DNA of 43,655 nucleotides from Bifidobacterium amazonense (GTDB taxonomy: Bacteria; Actinomycetota; Actinomycetes; Actinomycetales; Bifidobacteriaceae): NCBI RefSeq assembly GCF_018555435.2, contig NZ_JAFEJT020000024.1:1-43655 (forward strand). Reading direction: 5' to 3'. Each line of letters opens with the position of its first letter. Position 1 is the first letter of the stretch. The notes under the pieces were generated by a model. That model searched no databases. It saw only the letters and a program-made list of their open reading frames with translations, and was not told the origin of the DNA. A program made the translations under genes and the position numbers. Positions 19,495-27,594 of this stretch are shown here, one piece after another.

Positions 19495-22491
19495 TCACAG
19501 CATCGGCTTGAGGAATCGGCCGGTCCACGAATCCGCGCATTCGGCCACCTGTTCGGGCGTGCCCTGCGTGACGACCGTGCCGCCGCCGTCGCCGCCCTCC
19601 GGGCCGAGGTCGATAATCCAGTCGGCCGACTTGACCACGTCGAGGTTGTGTTCGATGACGATCACCGTGTTGCCCTTGTCGACGAGCCCCTGCAGCACGA
19701 GCAGGAGTTTCCTCACGTCCTCAAAGTGCAGGCCGGTGGTCGGCTCGTCGAGGATGTACACGGTCTTGCCCGTAGAGCGGCGCTGCAGTTCGGTGGCGAG
19801 TTTGACGCGCTGCGATTCGCCGCCCGACAGGGTGGGGGCAGGCTGGCCGAGGCGGATGTAGCCGAGGCCGACCTCGACGAGCGTGTCGAGGTAGCGGGAG
19901 ATCGACGGGTATGCCTTGAAGAATTTCGCGGCCTCCTCGATGGGCATGTCGAGCACGTCGGACACGGACTTGCCGTTGTACTTGACCTCGAGCGTCTCGC
20001 GGTTGTACCGCATGCCGTGGCATTCCTCGCATTCGACGTACACGTCGGGCAGGAAGTTCATTTCGATCTTCAACGTGCCGTCGCCATGGCAGGCCTCGCA
20101 TCGGCCGCCTTTGACGTTGAACGAGAAGCGGCCCGGCCCGTAGCCGCGCACCTGGGCCTCCGGCGTCTTGGCGAACAGGGTGCGGATCTTGTCCCACACG
20201 CCGGTGTAGGTGGCGGGATTGGATCGCGGCGTGCGTCCGATCGGGTTCTGGTCGACGTGGATGACCTTGTCGCACTGGTCGACGCCTTCGACGCGCGTAT
20301 GCTTGCCGGGCACGATGCGCGCGCCGTTAAGCTTGTCGGCGAGGACGGGATAGAGGATCTGGTTGACGAGCGTGGATTTTCCGGAGCCGGAGACGCCGGT
20401 GACCACGGTCATCACGCCGAGCGGGAAATCGACGGTGAGGTTCTTGAGGTTGTTCTCACGTGCGCCGACGACACGCAGCTGGCGGGTCCGGTCGGTCTTG
20501 CGGCGGTGGCCGGGCACGGCGATCTCGCGACGGCCGGCGATGTAGTCGCCGGTGATCGATCGGGGAGCCTCCACGAGCTTCGACGCGGGGCCCGAGTAGA
20601 CGACTTCGCCGCCGTGTTCGCCCGCTCCCGGTCCGATGTCGACGAGCCAGTCGGCCTTTTCGATGGTCTCCTGATCGTGCTCGACGACGATCAGCGTGTT
20701 GCCGAGGTCACGCAGGTGATGCAGCGTTTCGATGAGCCGCTCGTTGTCGCGTTGGTGCAGGCCGATGGACGGTTCGTCGAGCACGTACATGACGCCGACG
20801 AGGCCGGAGCCGATCTGCGTGGCGAGGCGGATGCGCTGCGCCTCGCCACCGGACAGGGTCTTCGCGGCGCGCGACAGCGTCAGATAGTTCAGGCCGACGT
20901 CGTTGAGGAAGCCGAGCCGTGCACGGATCTCCTTGAGCACCTCGCCCGCGATCTGCGCGGCGGATCCCGTGAGTTCCAAACCGTTCACCCATGCCAGGCT
21001 CGCTTCGGCGGACATGTCGCACACGTCGGCGATCGACTTGCCGTTGACCGTCACCGCCAGCACTTCGGGGCGCAGACGCCGTCCCTTGCAGGTCTGGCAC
21101 GGCACCTCGCGCATGTACGACTCGTAATACTGCTTCATCTGGTCGGAATCGGTCTCGTCGTGGCGGCGCATCAGCGTGCGCACCACACCCTCGAATCCGG
21201 TCGAATACTCGCGCATGCGTCCCCACCGGTTGCGGTAGGAGACCTTCACCTTGAAGTTGCGGCCATACATGATCGCATGACGAACCTCATACGGCAGATC
21301 CTGCCACGGAGTGTCCAGGTCGAAGCCCATTTCCTCGCCGAGGCCCTCCAGCACGTGGCGGTAGTACTCCCCTGTGCCCTTGGTGAGCCCCCATGGTTCG
21401 ATCGCGCCTTCGTTGAGCGTCTTGCTTGGGTCGGGAATGACGAGTTCCGGGTCGATCTCGAGCGAATAGCCGATGCCCGTGCAGTCGGGGCACGCGCCGT
21501 ACGGTGCGTTGAACGAGAACGTGCGCGGCTCGATCTCGTCGAGTTCGAGCTGGTGGCCGTTCGGGCAGGCGCGCTTTTCGGAGAACGGCTGGCGACGGGC
21601 CGGATCGTTCTCGTCCCGGTCCACATAGTCCGCCACGATGACGCCCTTGGCGAGTTTCAGCGCGGTTTCGACCGAGTCGGTGAGCCGCTGGCGAATGCCG
21701 TCCTTGACGACGAGACGGTCGACGACCACTTCGATCGTGTGCTTCTTCTGCTTGGCGAGCTTGATGTCGTCGCTCAGCTGCACCATCTCGCCGTCCACGA
21801 GCGCGCGGGCGTAGCCGTCGCCGCGCAGCAGTTCCAACAGGTCGGCGAATTCGCCCTTGCGGCCACGCACCACGGGGGCGAGAATCTGGAAACGCGTACG
21901 TTCCGGGTTGGCGAGCAGCGTGTCGACCATCTGCTGCGGCGTCTGGGCGCTCACCGGCTCTCCGCACACCGGGCAGTGCGGAATGCCGGTGCGGGCGAAC
22001 AGCAGTCGCAGGTAATCGTAGATCTCGGTGATCGTGCCGACCGTCGAACGCGGGTTGCGGTTCGTGGTCTTCTGGTCGATCGACACGGCCGGGCTGAGTC
22101 CTTCGATGAAGTCGACGTCCGGCTTGTCCATCTGTCCGAGGAACTGTCGCGCATACGCGGACAGCGACTCCACATATCGCCGCTGACCTTCGGCGAACAG
22201 CGTGTCGAACGCAAGCGACGACTTGCCCGAACCGGACAGGCCCGTGAACACGACCATGCGATTGCGCGGGATCGACAGGTCCACGTTCTTGAGGTTATGC
22301 TCACGCGCACCCTGGATGGTGATTTTCAGGTCGTTGGGGATGTGGGAGATGTCCGCCACGAGCGACGTGTCGGTGCGACGCATCGGCGCCTTCTTGATTT
22401 CCCTCGACAGAAACGTGTCGCTGGTCATGACGCGTTCGACCACCACGTCGCCGTTTTTCCCGCCGTTCGGGGCCTTTCGGTTTGCCGCCAT
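19495..22491 (-). CDS. uvrA: excinuclease ABC subunit A
   Basis: The damage-sensing ATPase of nucleotide excision repair. It has two ABC modules: the first P-loop in [15 protein letters not shown], the second in [15 protein letters not shown]. The family signatures are [14 protein letters not shown] and [14 protein letters not shown], with Walker B parts [11 protein letters not shown] and [11 protein letters not shown]. Zinc-binding pairs are CPVCGEP with CPNGH...CPDC, and the C-terminal CEACHGDG...CEEC. I choose the ATG at 22491 (998 residues): AGAAGGCGG precedes it, and the -10 box and SOS box lie just upstream at 22540-22580, so the longer in-frame extension to 22719 would run through its own promoter. 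The first 45-50 residues are a polar lead-in. Confidence 0.97.
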   Translation of the reverse strand: MAANRKAPNGGKNGDVVVERVMTSDTFLSREIKKAPMRRTDTSLVADISHIPNDLKITIQGAREHNLKNVDLSIPRNRMVVFTGLSGSGKSSLAFDTLFAEGQRRYVESLSAYARQFLGQMDKPDVDFIEGLSPAVSIDQKTTNRNPRSTVGTITEIYDYLRLLFARTGIPHCPVCGEPVSAQTPQQMVDTLLANPERTRFQILAPVVRGRKGEFADLLELLRGDGYARALVDGEMVQLSDDIKLAKQKKHTIEVVVDRLVVKDGIRQRLTDSVETALKLAKGVIVADYVDRDENDPARRQPFSEKRACPNGHQLELDEIEPRTFSFNAPYGACPDCTGIGYSLEIDPELVIPDPSKTLNEGAIEPWGLTKGTGEYYRHVLEGLGEEMGFDLDTPWQDLPYEVRHAIMYGRNFKVKVSYRNRWGRMREYSTGFEGVVRTLMRRHDETDSDQMKQYYESYMREVPCQTCKGRRLRPEVLAVTVNGKSIADVCDMSAEASLAWVNGLELTGSAAQIAGEVLKEIRARLGFLNDVGLNYLTLSRAAKTLSGGEAQRIRLATQIGSGLVGVMYVLDEPSIGLHQRDNERLIETLHHLRDLGNTLIVVEHDQETIEKADWLVDIGPGAGEHGGEVVYSGPASKLVEAPRSITGDYIAGRREIAVPGHRRKTDRTRQLRVVGARENNLKNLTVDFPLGVMTVVTGVSGSGKSTLVNQILYPVLADKLNGARIVPGKHTRVEGVDQCDKVIHVDQNPIGRTPRSNPATYTGVWDKIRTLFAKTPEAQVRGYGPGRFSFNVKGGRCEACHGDGTLKIEMNFLPDVYVECEECHGMRYNRETLEVKYNGKSVSDVLDMPIEEAAKFFKAYPSISRYLDTLVEVGLGYIRLGQPAPTLSGGESQRVKLATELQRRSTGKTVYILDEPTTGLHFEDVRKLLLVLQGLVDKGNTVIVIEHNLDVVKSADWIIDLGPEGGDGGGTVVTQGTPEQVAECADSWTGRFLKPML

Positions 22492-22539
22492 CGCTGCCGC
22501 CTTCTGTTCGTTCGTCGTGCGTTCTCGGTGCTGCGCCCT

Positions 22540-22569
22540 AGGATACCTGATTCCCGGACAAATTTCGAA
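22540..22569 (-). promoter_or_regulatory. candidate uvrA promoter
   Basis: Minus-strand -10 box TATCCT at 22540-22545 with a -35-like TTCGAA 18 bases upstream (22564-22569). It would start transcription about 40 bases before the uvrA ATG. The -35 part lies inside the SOS box. Confidence 0.5.
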
Positions 22570-22580
22570 CGCTTGTTCGA
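22565..22580 (-). promoter_or_regulatory. LexA/SOS box over the uvrA promoter
   Basis: A perfect palindromic arrangement TCGAAC-N4-GTTCGA, matching the gram-positive LexA (DinR) consensus CGAAC-N4-GTTCG at every conserved base. It overlaps the -35 region of the candidate uvrA promoter, where repressor binding would block RNA polymerase. This supports damage-inducible control of uvrA and the genes following it. Confidence 0.75.
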
Positions 22581-22659
22581 TCGGCGTGTTTTGGCACGAC
22601 TGCGTGCGGATACGGCATATGCGGTCACTCCGGACTGTCCGCCCGCAGCGGAACCGCGA

Positions 22660-22818
22660 GGCGGATACGCCCGCGAGCGCGGTTATGCGCTGCCGGTCGC
22701 GTTGGCGTGGTTGCGTCATCGCCCGCAGGTTGCCGGTCCTATCGCTTCGGTGTCGCTTGATCTGTCCGCGGATGAGATCGCGGTGCTTGATAGGGCGAGC
22801 GCGCCGTTTGTGAAGTGA
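22660..22818 (+). pseudogene. 3' remnant of an aldo/keto reductase gene
   Basis: Plus-strand codons from 22660 read [18 protein letters not shown], then [13 protein letters not shown], then [18 protein letters not shown] and a stop. This closely resembles the C-terminus of aldo/keto reductases: a Q/VALAWL helix, the P-I-x-G/S NADPH-site strand, and the final LxxDExxxLDxAS helix. The usual 15-20 residues between the strand and the last helix are missing, and there is no upstream aldo/keto reductase coding sequence because uvrA's promoter region begins there. The rest of the gene is gone. A hairpin with a U-rich tail follows the stop, consistent with the original terminator. Confidence 0.7.
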
Positions 22819-22837
22819 CGGATGGGATGTCGATGAT

Positions 22838-22868
22838 GGGGCGTGTGACCGTTGCGGTTGCGCGCCCC
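22838..22868 (+). terminator. terminator after the aldo/keto reductase remnant
   Basis: Hairpin with outer 8-base arms (GGGGCGTG / CGCGCCCC, one G-U) and an inner ACCG/CGGT pairing, followed on the plus strand by GTTTCTGTTGTTGT. It may also serve the convergent Nim-like gene. Confidence 0.6.
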
Positions 22869-22881
22869 GTTTCTGTTGTTG

Positions 22882-23514
22882 TCATGATGCCATGTTGTCG
22901 CTGGAATGCTGTCTCATGGCGTGGGTTGGGGTTGGTTTGGCGTGTTCTTTGGCGGTCAGTCGTGTCGTGTCGATGCGCCAGACCGTGACGCTGTTGACTT
23001 GCGTGTCGGTGAATTCGACGTGTGGCATGTGTGCTTGGTGTGCCATGAGTCGTTGCAGTCCGTGGCGGCGTTCTTCGAGGTCGTTCGCGATCGAGGCGGT
23101 GCCGTTGCCGATGATCGACGTGAATGCTTCGCCCCAGTTGCATGCGGTGCGGCCTGCGATGACTTCGCAGTCGGCGTGCATGGTGAATGCCACGGGCAGA
23201 TGGTTGTCGGCTGCCCGTATTGCGTCGAGTTTGCGTCCTTGCTTGGCGGAGTGCATCCACAGCGTGAGTGCTCCGGTCTGTTCGTCGTAGTCGTAGCCGA
23301 AGTTCAATGGCACGATCGTCAGTCCTTCGGCGTCCGCGTATGCGACGTCGACGATGTCGCAGCGGGCGATGATCTCGCCGATGCGTGCGGGGTCGGTGAT
23401 TTCCCGGTCTGCGCGACGCATCCTGCGGTGCGCGCCGGCCACTGTCCGCTCGTCGTCCCGTCGTTTCGGCGTTTGTACGCCGTCATACGCAACACTGCCG
23501 TTGTCCGCACTCAT
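22882..23514 (-). CDS. pyridoxamine 5'-phosphate oxidase-like flavoprotein (Nim-like)
   Basis: A 210-residue member of the FMN-binding split-barrel superfamily. The segment MRRADREITDPARIGEIIARC starting near residue 32 (key residues MRR, DREI) resembles the N-terminus of NimA/PNPOx-like proteins. GLTIVPLNFGYDYDE, LWMHSAKQGRKLDAI and the CEVIAGRTACNWG segment follow the order seen in the family. Some relatives reduce 5-nitroimidazoles; the substrate here is unknown. I start at the ATG of MSADNGS because GGAGG lies five bases before it, although the first 30 residues are outside the family core. Codons are rich in C and A at third positions (plus strand T/G rich), unlike uvrA on the same strand. 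Confidence 0.85.
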   Translation of the reverse strand: MSADNGSVAYDGVQTPKRRDDERTVAGAHRRMRRADREITDPARIGEIIARCDIVDVAYADAEGLTIVPLNFGYDYDEQTGALTLWMHSAKQGRKLDAIRAADNHLPVAFTMHADCEVIAGRTACNWGEAFTSIIGNGTASIANDLEERRHGLQRLMAHQAHMPHVEFTDTQVNSVTVWRIDTTRLTAKEHAKPTPTHAMRQHSSDNMAS

Positions 23515-23696
23515 GTTTTCCTCCGTTCGTCCCGGTCACGTCGAACAAGGCAAACATATCATCGACCAGGCCGACGAATCATTCGACACGATCAGCTCCG
23601 TCATCGAGAGCATCTCCGGATAACCGCACGCGGCACCTTGCCGACCGTTGGGACGGCATGCCACGTGTTCGACGCAGGCTCGGACCGGTATCATTG

Positions 23697-23714
23697 GTTC
23701 GACATAATCCGAAC
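23697..23714. promoter_or_regulatory. possible operator before the amino-acid permease
   Basis: Short inverted repeat GTTCG-N8-CGAAC about 40 bases before the permease start, with a CATAAT-like box inside it. Position suggests an operator or promoter element; no regulator can be named. The wider spacer argues against a LexA box. Confidence 0.3.
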
Positions 23715-23752
23715 AGTGGCTGCACGTGGTCAAAGCAAAGGAACCCCGAAAC

Positions 23753-25177
23753 ATGACGGATGCCGGCAATAAGCAAACCAGCGCAACGGAGAACGGGCGG
23801 ACCGAGCTCGAACGGAACATGGAATCACGCCACCTGACGATGATCTCGCTCGGCGGCGTGATCGGCACGGGCCTGTTCGTCAGCTCTGGCTACACCATCC
23901 ATCAGGCGGGCCCGCTCGGCGCGATCCTGGCGTACGCGGTCGGCTCGCTCCTGGTCTACTGCGTGATGGTCTCGCTCGGTGAGCTGTCCGTGGCCATGCC
24001 CTACGCCGGCAGTTTTCACCTGTATGCCAAACGGTTCATCGGCCCTGGCACCGCGTTCACCATCGCCATCCTGTACTGGCTGAACTGGGCCGTGGCGCTC
24101 GCCAGCGAATTCACCGCGGCCGGCCTGCTCATGCAACGCTGGTTCCCGGATTCGCCGGCATGGGCGTGGTCGGCCGTGTTCATCGCGGTGGTGTTCGTGC
24201 TCAACATCATGTCGGTGCGATTGTACGGTGAGGCGGAATTCTGGTTCGCCTCGATCAAGGTGCTGGCGATCGTCGCGTTCATTCTCATCGGACTGCTGGC
24301 GATCTTCGGCGCGATCCCGATCGCCGGGGACGATCATGCGCCGCTGTTCGGCAATTTCGCATCGGACGGATGGTTCCCGAACGGTTTCGCGCCGGTGTTC
24401 TCCACGCTGCTCACCGTGGTGTTCGCGTTTTCCGGCACCGAAGTGGTGGGCGTGGCCGCGGGCGAGACGAAGGATCCTTCAAGCGCGATCCCGAAGGCCG
24501 TGCATACCACGGTGTTCCGTCTGGCGATCTTCTTCATCGGCTCGATCGCGGTGATGGCCTCGCTGATCCCCTGGCACAGGGCCGGCGTGGAGACCAGCCC
24601 GTTCGTGCTGGTGTTCCAGTCGATCGGCATGCCGTTCGCCGGCGACGTGATGAACTTCGTGGTGCTGACCGCGGTATTGTCCGCGGCGAATTCCGGCCTG
24701 TACGTGTGTTCGCGCATGGTGTGGTCGCTGGCGAAGGAGCGGCTGATCCCGGCTCGCTTCGCCAAGACGAACTTCCATGGCGTGCCCGTGTGGGCCGTGC
24801 TGTTCAGCATGGTCGGATCACTGCTCGCATTGCTGTCCTCCGTGATCGCCGCGTCCACCGTGTATCTGGTGTTGGTGGCCGTTTCCGGGTTGGCCACGCT
24901 GGTGGTGTGGTTTTCGGTGTGCGTGTGCCATATCCGGTTCCGCCGCGAATGGGCGCGCGAGGGGCATTCCGCCGGCGAATTGGGCTACCGTGCGCCCGGA
25001 TACCCGCTGCTTCCCTGGCTCGCCATCGTGATGTGCATCGGCGCGCTGGTGCTGGTGGTGTTGGACGAGACGCAGCGTTCGACGCTGTACTGCATGGTGC
25101 CGTTCGTCATCTGCTGTTACGCCAGCTATTACGCATTGGAGCGACGCCGCCGGCGGGACGAACACGGCGATGACTGA
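23753..25177 (+). CDS. APC-superfamily amino-acid permease (AAT family)
   Basis: A 474-residue proton-coupled amino-acid importer with about 12 membrane segments. The AAT-family opening is clear: LERNMESRHLTMISLGGVIG followed by TGLFVSSG and then AYAVGSLLVYCVMVSLGELS. GSFHLYAKRFIGPG and FAFSGTEVVGVAAGE are further conserved blocks. The family includes permeases for lysine, histidine, proline and others; the substrate cannot be fixed by eye. I start at MTDAGNKQ, ten bases after AAAGGA, rather than at the GTG 27 bases earlier. The C-terminus is a short basic tail. It is divergent from the Nim-like gene. Confidence 0.92.
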   Translation: MTDAGNKQTSATENGRTELERNMESRHLTMISLGGVIGTGLFVSSGYTIHQAGPLGAILAYAVGSLLVYCVMVSLGELSVAMPYAGSFHLYAKRFIGPGTAFTIAILYWLNWAVALASEFTAAGLLMQRWFPDSPAWAWSAVFIAVVFVLNIMSVRLYGEAEFWFASIKVLAIVAFILIGLLAIFGAIPIAGDDHAPLFGNFASDGWFPNGFAPVFSTLLTVVFAFSGTEVVGVAAGETKDPSSAIPKAVHTTVFRLAIFFIGSIAVMASLIPWHRAGVETSPFVLVFQSIGMPFAGDVMNFVVLTAVLSAANSGLYVCSRMVWSLAKERLIPARFAKTNFHGVPVWAVLFSMVGSLLALLSSVIAASTVYLVLVAVSGLATLVVWFSVCVCHIRFRREWAREGHSAGELGYRAPGYPLLPWLAIVMCIGALVLVVLDETQRSTLYCMVPFVICCYASYYALERRRRRDEHGDD

Positions 25178-25272
25178 CGATCCCCCGCCGATCCGCGAAG
25201 GATGGGAGACGGGAAGGGCTGGTACGATGCGATGCGCATGCACCATATCGCATTCACGGGAAGGGAACGACC

Positions 25273-25689
25273 ATGCAGCAGCCGATCATGACCGACGAAC
25301 GATTCCTGAGCAAGCCGTCCGAACCGGCGACGACGGACGATCTGCATGTGGCCGTCGATCTAGCGGACACGTTGGCCGCGCACGCCGACTCGTGCGTGGG
25401 CATGGCCGCGAACATGATCGGCGTAGGCAAGCGGATCATCGTGTTCTCGGACGAGACGACCGGCCGCAATACGGTCATGTTCAATCCGCGCATCGTCGAA
25501 CGTTCCGGCGAATACGAAACCGAGGAAGGCTGCCTGTCGCTGACCGGCATGCGCCCGACCGTACGATACGAACGCATCACCGTCACGTGCCAGACGCGCC
25601 GGTTCCGTGAAGTCACCGCCACGTTCGACGGTTTCACCGCACAGATCATCCAGCATGAGATCGACCACTGCAACGGCATCCTGATCTGA
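25273..25689 (+). CDS. short peptide-deformylase-like protein
   Basis: A 138-residue protein with the three peptide deformylase blocks in order. Motif 1 is VGMAANMIGV near residues 43-52, motif 2 EEGCLS near 90, and motif 3 QHEIDHCNGILI at the C-terminus. The metal ligands (Cys of EGCLS, both His of HEIDH) and the catalytic Glu are kept. In motif 1 the Gln that contacts substrate in classical enzymes (GxGxAAxQ) is replaced by Met. It ends right after motif 3, lacking the C-terminal helix of full-length enzymes. GGGAAGGGAA precedes the ATG. It may deformylate N-formyl peptides; because housekeeping deformylase is usually elsewhere, this could be a secondary copy. Confidence 0.88.
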   Translation: MQQPIMTDERFLSKPSEPATTDDLHVAVDLADTLAAHADSCVGMAANMIGVGKRIIVFSDETTGRNTVMFNPRIVERSGEYETEEGCLSLTGMRPTVRYERITVTCQTRRFREVTATFDGFTAQIIQHEIDHCNGILI

Positions 25690-25823
25690 ACCGTTTCGAC
25701 TCCCCTACTCCCTCCCGCTCCCCGCTGGCGTGTCGTTTGTCCGCACTGTGGCGGCTATGATGCCCGTGACAATCCGCCGGAAAAATCGCGGCACGGCCAC
25801 GGAAAGAAGGGACAAGGAGACGT

Positions 25824-27203
25824 ATGAACAGTGAACTGTTCGAAAAGGCACCGGTACCGAAGGCGTATTTCTCGTTGGCGACGCCGGTGGTGCTCGGCAT
25901 GCTGGTCACGCTGGTCTACAACATGGTCGACACGTACGTCATCGCGCACACCGGCGATACGAGCATGGTGGCGGGCGTGTCCCTGACCGCGCCCGTGTTC
26001 ACGGTGATGATCGCGCTCGGCGACATCTTCGGCCTCGGCGGCGCGTCGGTCATCTCCCGCCTGTTCGGACAGCGCCGATACGCGGACGGCAAGCGGCTGA
26101 GCGTGTTCTGCTTCTACGCCGCGATCGTCACCGGCATCCTCATCGCCGTCCTCGGCCTCGTCTTCCGCGACCCCATGCTCACGCTGCTCGGCGCGACCGC
26201 CGACACGTGGCGGCATGCATCCGACTTCTACACGCTCATCATCATCGGCTCGCCGTTCATCATCGTCTCCATGACCCCGGTCAACCTGTTGCGCACCGAA
26301 GGCCACGCCGTGCAGTCGATGACCGGCTCGGTCGCGGGCACCGTCGTCAACATCATGCTCAACCCGCTGTTCGTCCACGTGTTCGGCTGGGGCGCGGCCG
26401 GATCGGCCGGCGCGACCGTCATCGCGAACATCTGCGCCGACCTGTACTTCGTCTGGTTCCTGCTGCGGCGCAGCCCGAACCTGTCGATCGCCCCACGGCT
26501 CGTCATCGACCGCGCCACACGCCGGCTGCATGTCGCGGCGCACGAGATCCGCGACATCTTCGCCATCGGCATCCCCGCGGCCATCACGAACCTGACGCAA
26601 AGCGTCGGCATCGTCATGGTCAACCTGTTCCTGCTGCCCTACGGCACCGACGCGGTCGCCGCAATGGGCATCGCGCTCAAGATCGTCATGATCGCCGTGC
26701 TCGTCTTCGCCGGATTCGCGTTCGGCGCGCAGCCGCTCATCGGCTACAACTGGGGCGCGCGCAACATGCCTCGGCTGCGCGCGATCATGCGCTTCTCGTA
26801 CGTGTTCCTATGCCTGTTCGCGCTCACCATGACGCTCGTGCTCAGCCTCGCCGACCGCATGCTCATGCGCTTCTTCATCGCCGACGAGACGATCGTCACG
26901 CTTGGCGCGGGCATGCTGCGCGTGCAGCTGCTCAGCCTCGTATGCGTGGCGATCGTCATGGTCACGACCTGCACGTTCCAGTCGGCGGGCAAGGCGCTCG
27001 GCGCGTTCGTCCTGTCGATCGGCCGCCAGGGAGTGATCCTCGCCGTCACGCTGTTCGTGGGATCTCGCATGGCCGGCTATACGGGCGTGATCGCCGCGCA
27101 GGCGCTCGCCGATCTGCTCACCGCCGTGCTCGCGGTCGTTTTATTCGCGGTGATGCTGCCGGAGCTTCGCCGCGGCGAATCGTCCACGATCACAGTCCGG
27201 TGA
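25824..27203 (+). CDS. MATE-family efflux transporter
   Basis: A 459-residue multidrug and toxic-compound extrusion protein with about 12 membrane segments in two repeats. The first repeat has LATPVVLGMLVTLVYNMVDT and GGASVISRLFGQ; the second has AITNLTQSVGIVMVN and FGAQPLIGYNWGA. This class uses a sodium or proton gradient to export cationic drugs; its substrate here is not known. The ATG follows AAGGGACAAGGAGAC. It lies 134 bases after the deformylase-like gene and 25 bases before the small membrane protein gene on the same strand. Confidence 0.93.
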   Translation: MNSELFEKAPVPKAYFSLATPVVLGMLVTLVYNMVDTYVIAHTGDTSMVAGVSLTAPVFTVMIALGDIFGLGGASVISRLFGQRRYADGKRLSVFCFYAAIVTGILIAVLGLVFRDPMLTLLGATADTWRHASDFYTLIIIGSPFIIVSMTPVNLLRTEGHAVQSMTGSVAGTVVNIMLNPLFVHVFGWGAAGSAGATVIANICADLYFVWFLLRRSPNLSIAPRLVIDRATRRLHVAAHEIRDIFAIGIPAAITNLTQSVGIVMVNLFLLPYGTDAVAAMGIALKIVMIAVLVFAGFAFGAQPLIGYNWGARNMPRLRAIMRFSYVFLCLFALTMTLVLSLADRMLMRFFIADETIVTLGAGMLRVQLLSLVCVAIVMVTTCTFQSAGKALGAFVLSIGRQGVILAVTLFVGSRMAGYTGVIAAQALADLLTAVLAVVLFAVMLPELRRGESSTITVR

Positions 27204-27215
27204 CATTTCGGCTGG

Positions 27216-27221
27216 GATAAT
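27216..27221 (+). promoter_or_regulatory. candidate -10 box for a leaderless transcript
   Basis: GATAAT ends seven bases before the ATG of the next gene, so transcription would start at or next to the start codon. No ribosome site is seen. No good -35 box is present at the right distance. Confidence 0.35.
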
Positions 27222-27228
27222 CGACGGT

Positions 27229-27594
27229 ATGAGTCACTTCGTTTATCGTTGGCTGGTATTGACGATCGCCGCGGGCGTCATGGTCGCCCTGCTGCCCGGC
27301 ATGGAGGCGGTCGGCGAGCCGCCGATCCTCGGCATCGCCGCGTTCTCGCTGTTCCTTGCTCTCATCAACGCGTCGATCAAACCGGTCGTGCACCTGCTCG
27401 CCCTGCCGATCTCGATCCTGAGCTTCGGCCTGTTCGCGCTGGTGCTCAACTGGCTGTTCATGGAACTCGCCTCATGGCTGGCGCTCACCCTGTTCGACGT
27501 GGGCGTGGTCATTCACGGCTTCTGGTGGTCGGTGATCGGCTCGCTCATCATGGCGATCGTCTCAGGACTCGTCGGCGACGTCATCGGCGAGTGA
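27229..27594 (+). CDS. small four-helix membrane protein (phage holin superfamily IV / YvlD-like)
   Basis: A 121-residue, very hydrophobic protein with four predicted membrane helices at about residues 7-25, 30-60, 62-85 and 95-118. LINASIKPVVHLLALPISIL and LVLNWLFMELASWL are the blocks typical of this family, which is annotated as phage holin family IV but is usually chromosomal and of unknown role. I see no nearby phage genes. Its last 33 bases overlap the 3' end of the convergent jetC. It may be transcribed with the MATE gene or from a leaderless promoter. Confidence 0.85.
   Translation: MSHFVYRWLVLTIAAGVMVALLPGMEAVGEPPILGIAAFSLFLALINASIKPVVHLLALPISILSFGLFALVLNWLFMELASWLALTLFDVGVVIHGFWWSVIGSLIMAIVSGLVGDVIGE

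Noticed and set aside
22492..22719. Longer N-terminus for UvrA
   Set aside because: It would run through the -10 box, the SOS box and the remnant gene, and has no UvrA-like residues.
19465..22818. 1117-codon plus-strand open frame opposite uvrA
   Set aside because: It is the mirror of uvrA codons. Only its last 53 codons, beyond uvrA, resemble a real protein and were kept as the aldo/keto reductase remnant.
23536..23623. Protein-like stretch ending ESFDTISSVIESISG before the permease
   Set aside because: Too short, no start with a ribosome site, and the frame upstream is antisense to the Nim-like gene; chance cannot be excluded.
23697..23714. Second LexA box before the permease
   Set aside because: The half-sites are in GTTCG-CGAAC order with an 8-base spacer, not CGAAC-N4-GTTCG.
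27229..27594. Prophage remnant suggested by the holin-like gene
   Set aside because: No integrase, lysin or structural phage gene nearby; this family is usually an ordinary chromosomal membrane protein.
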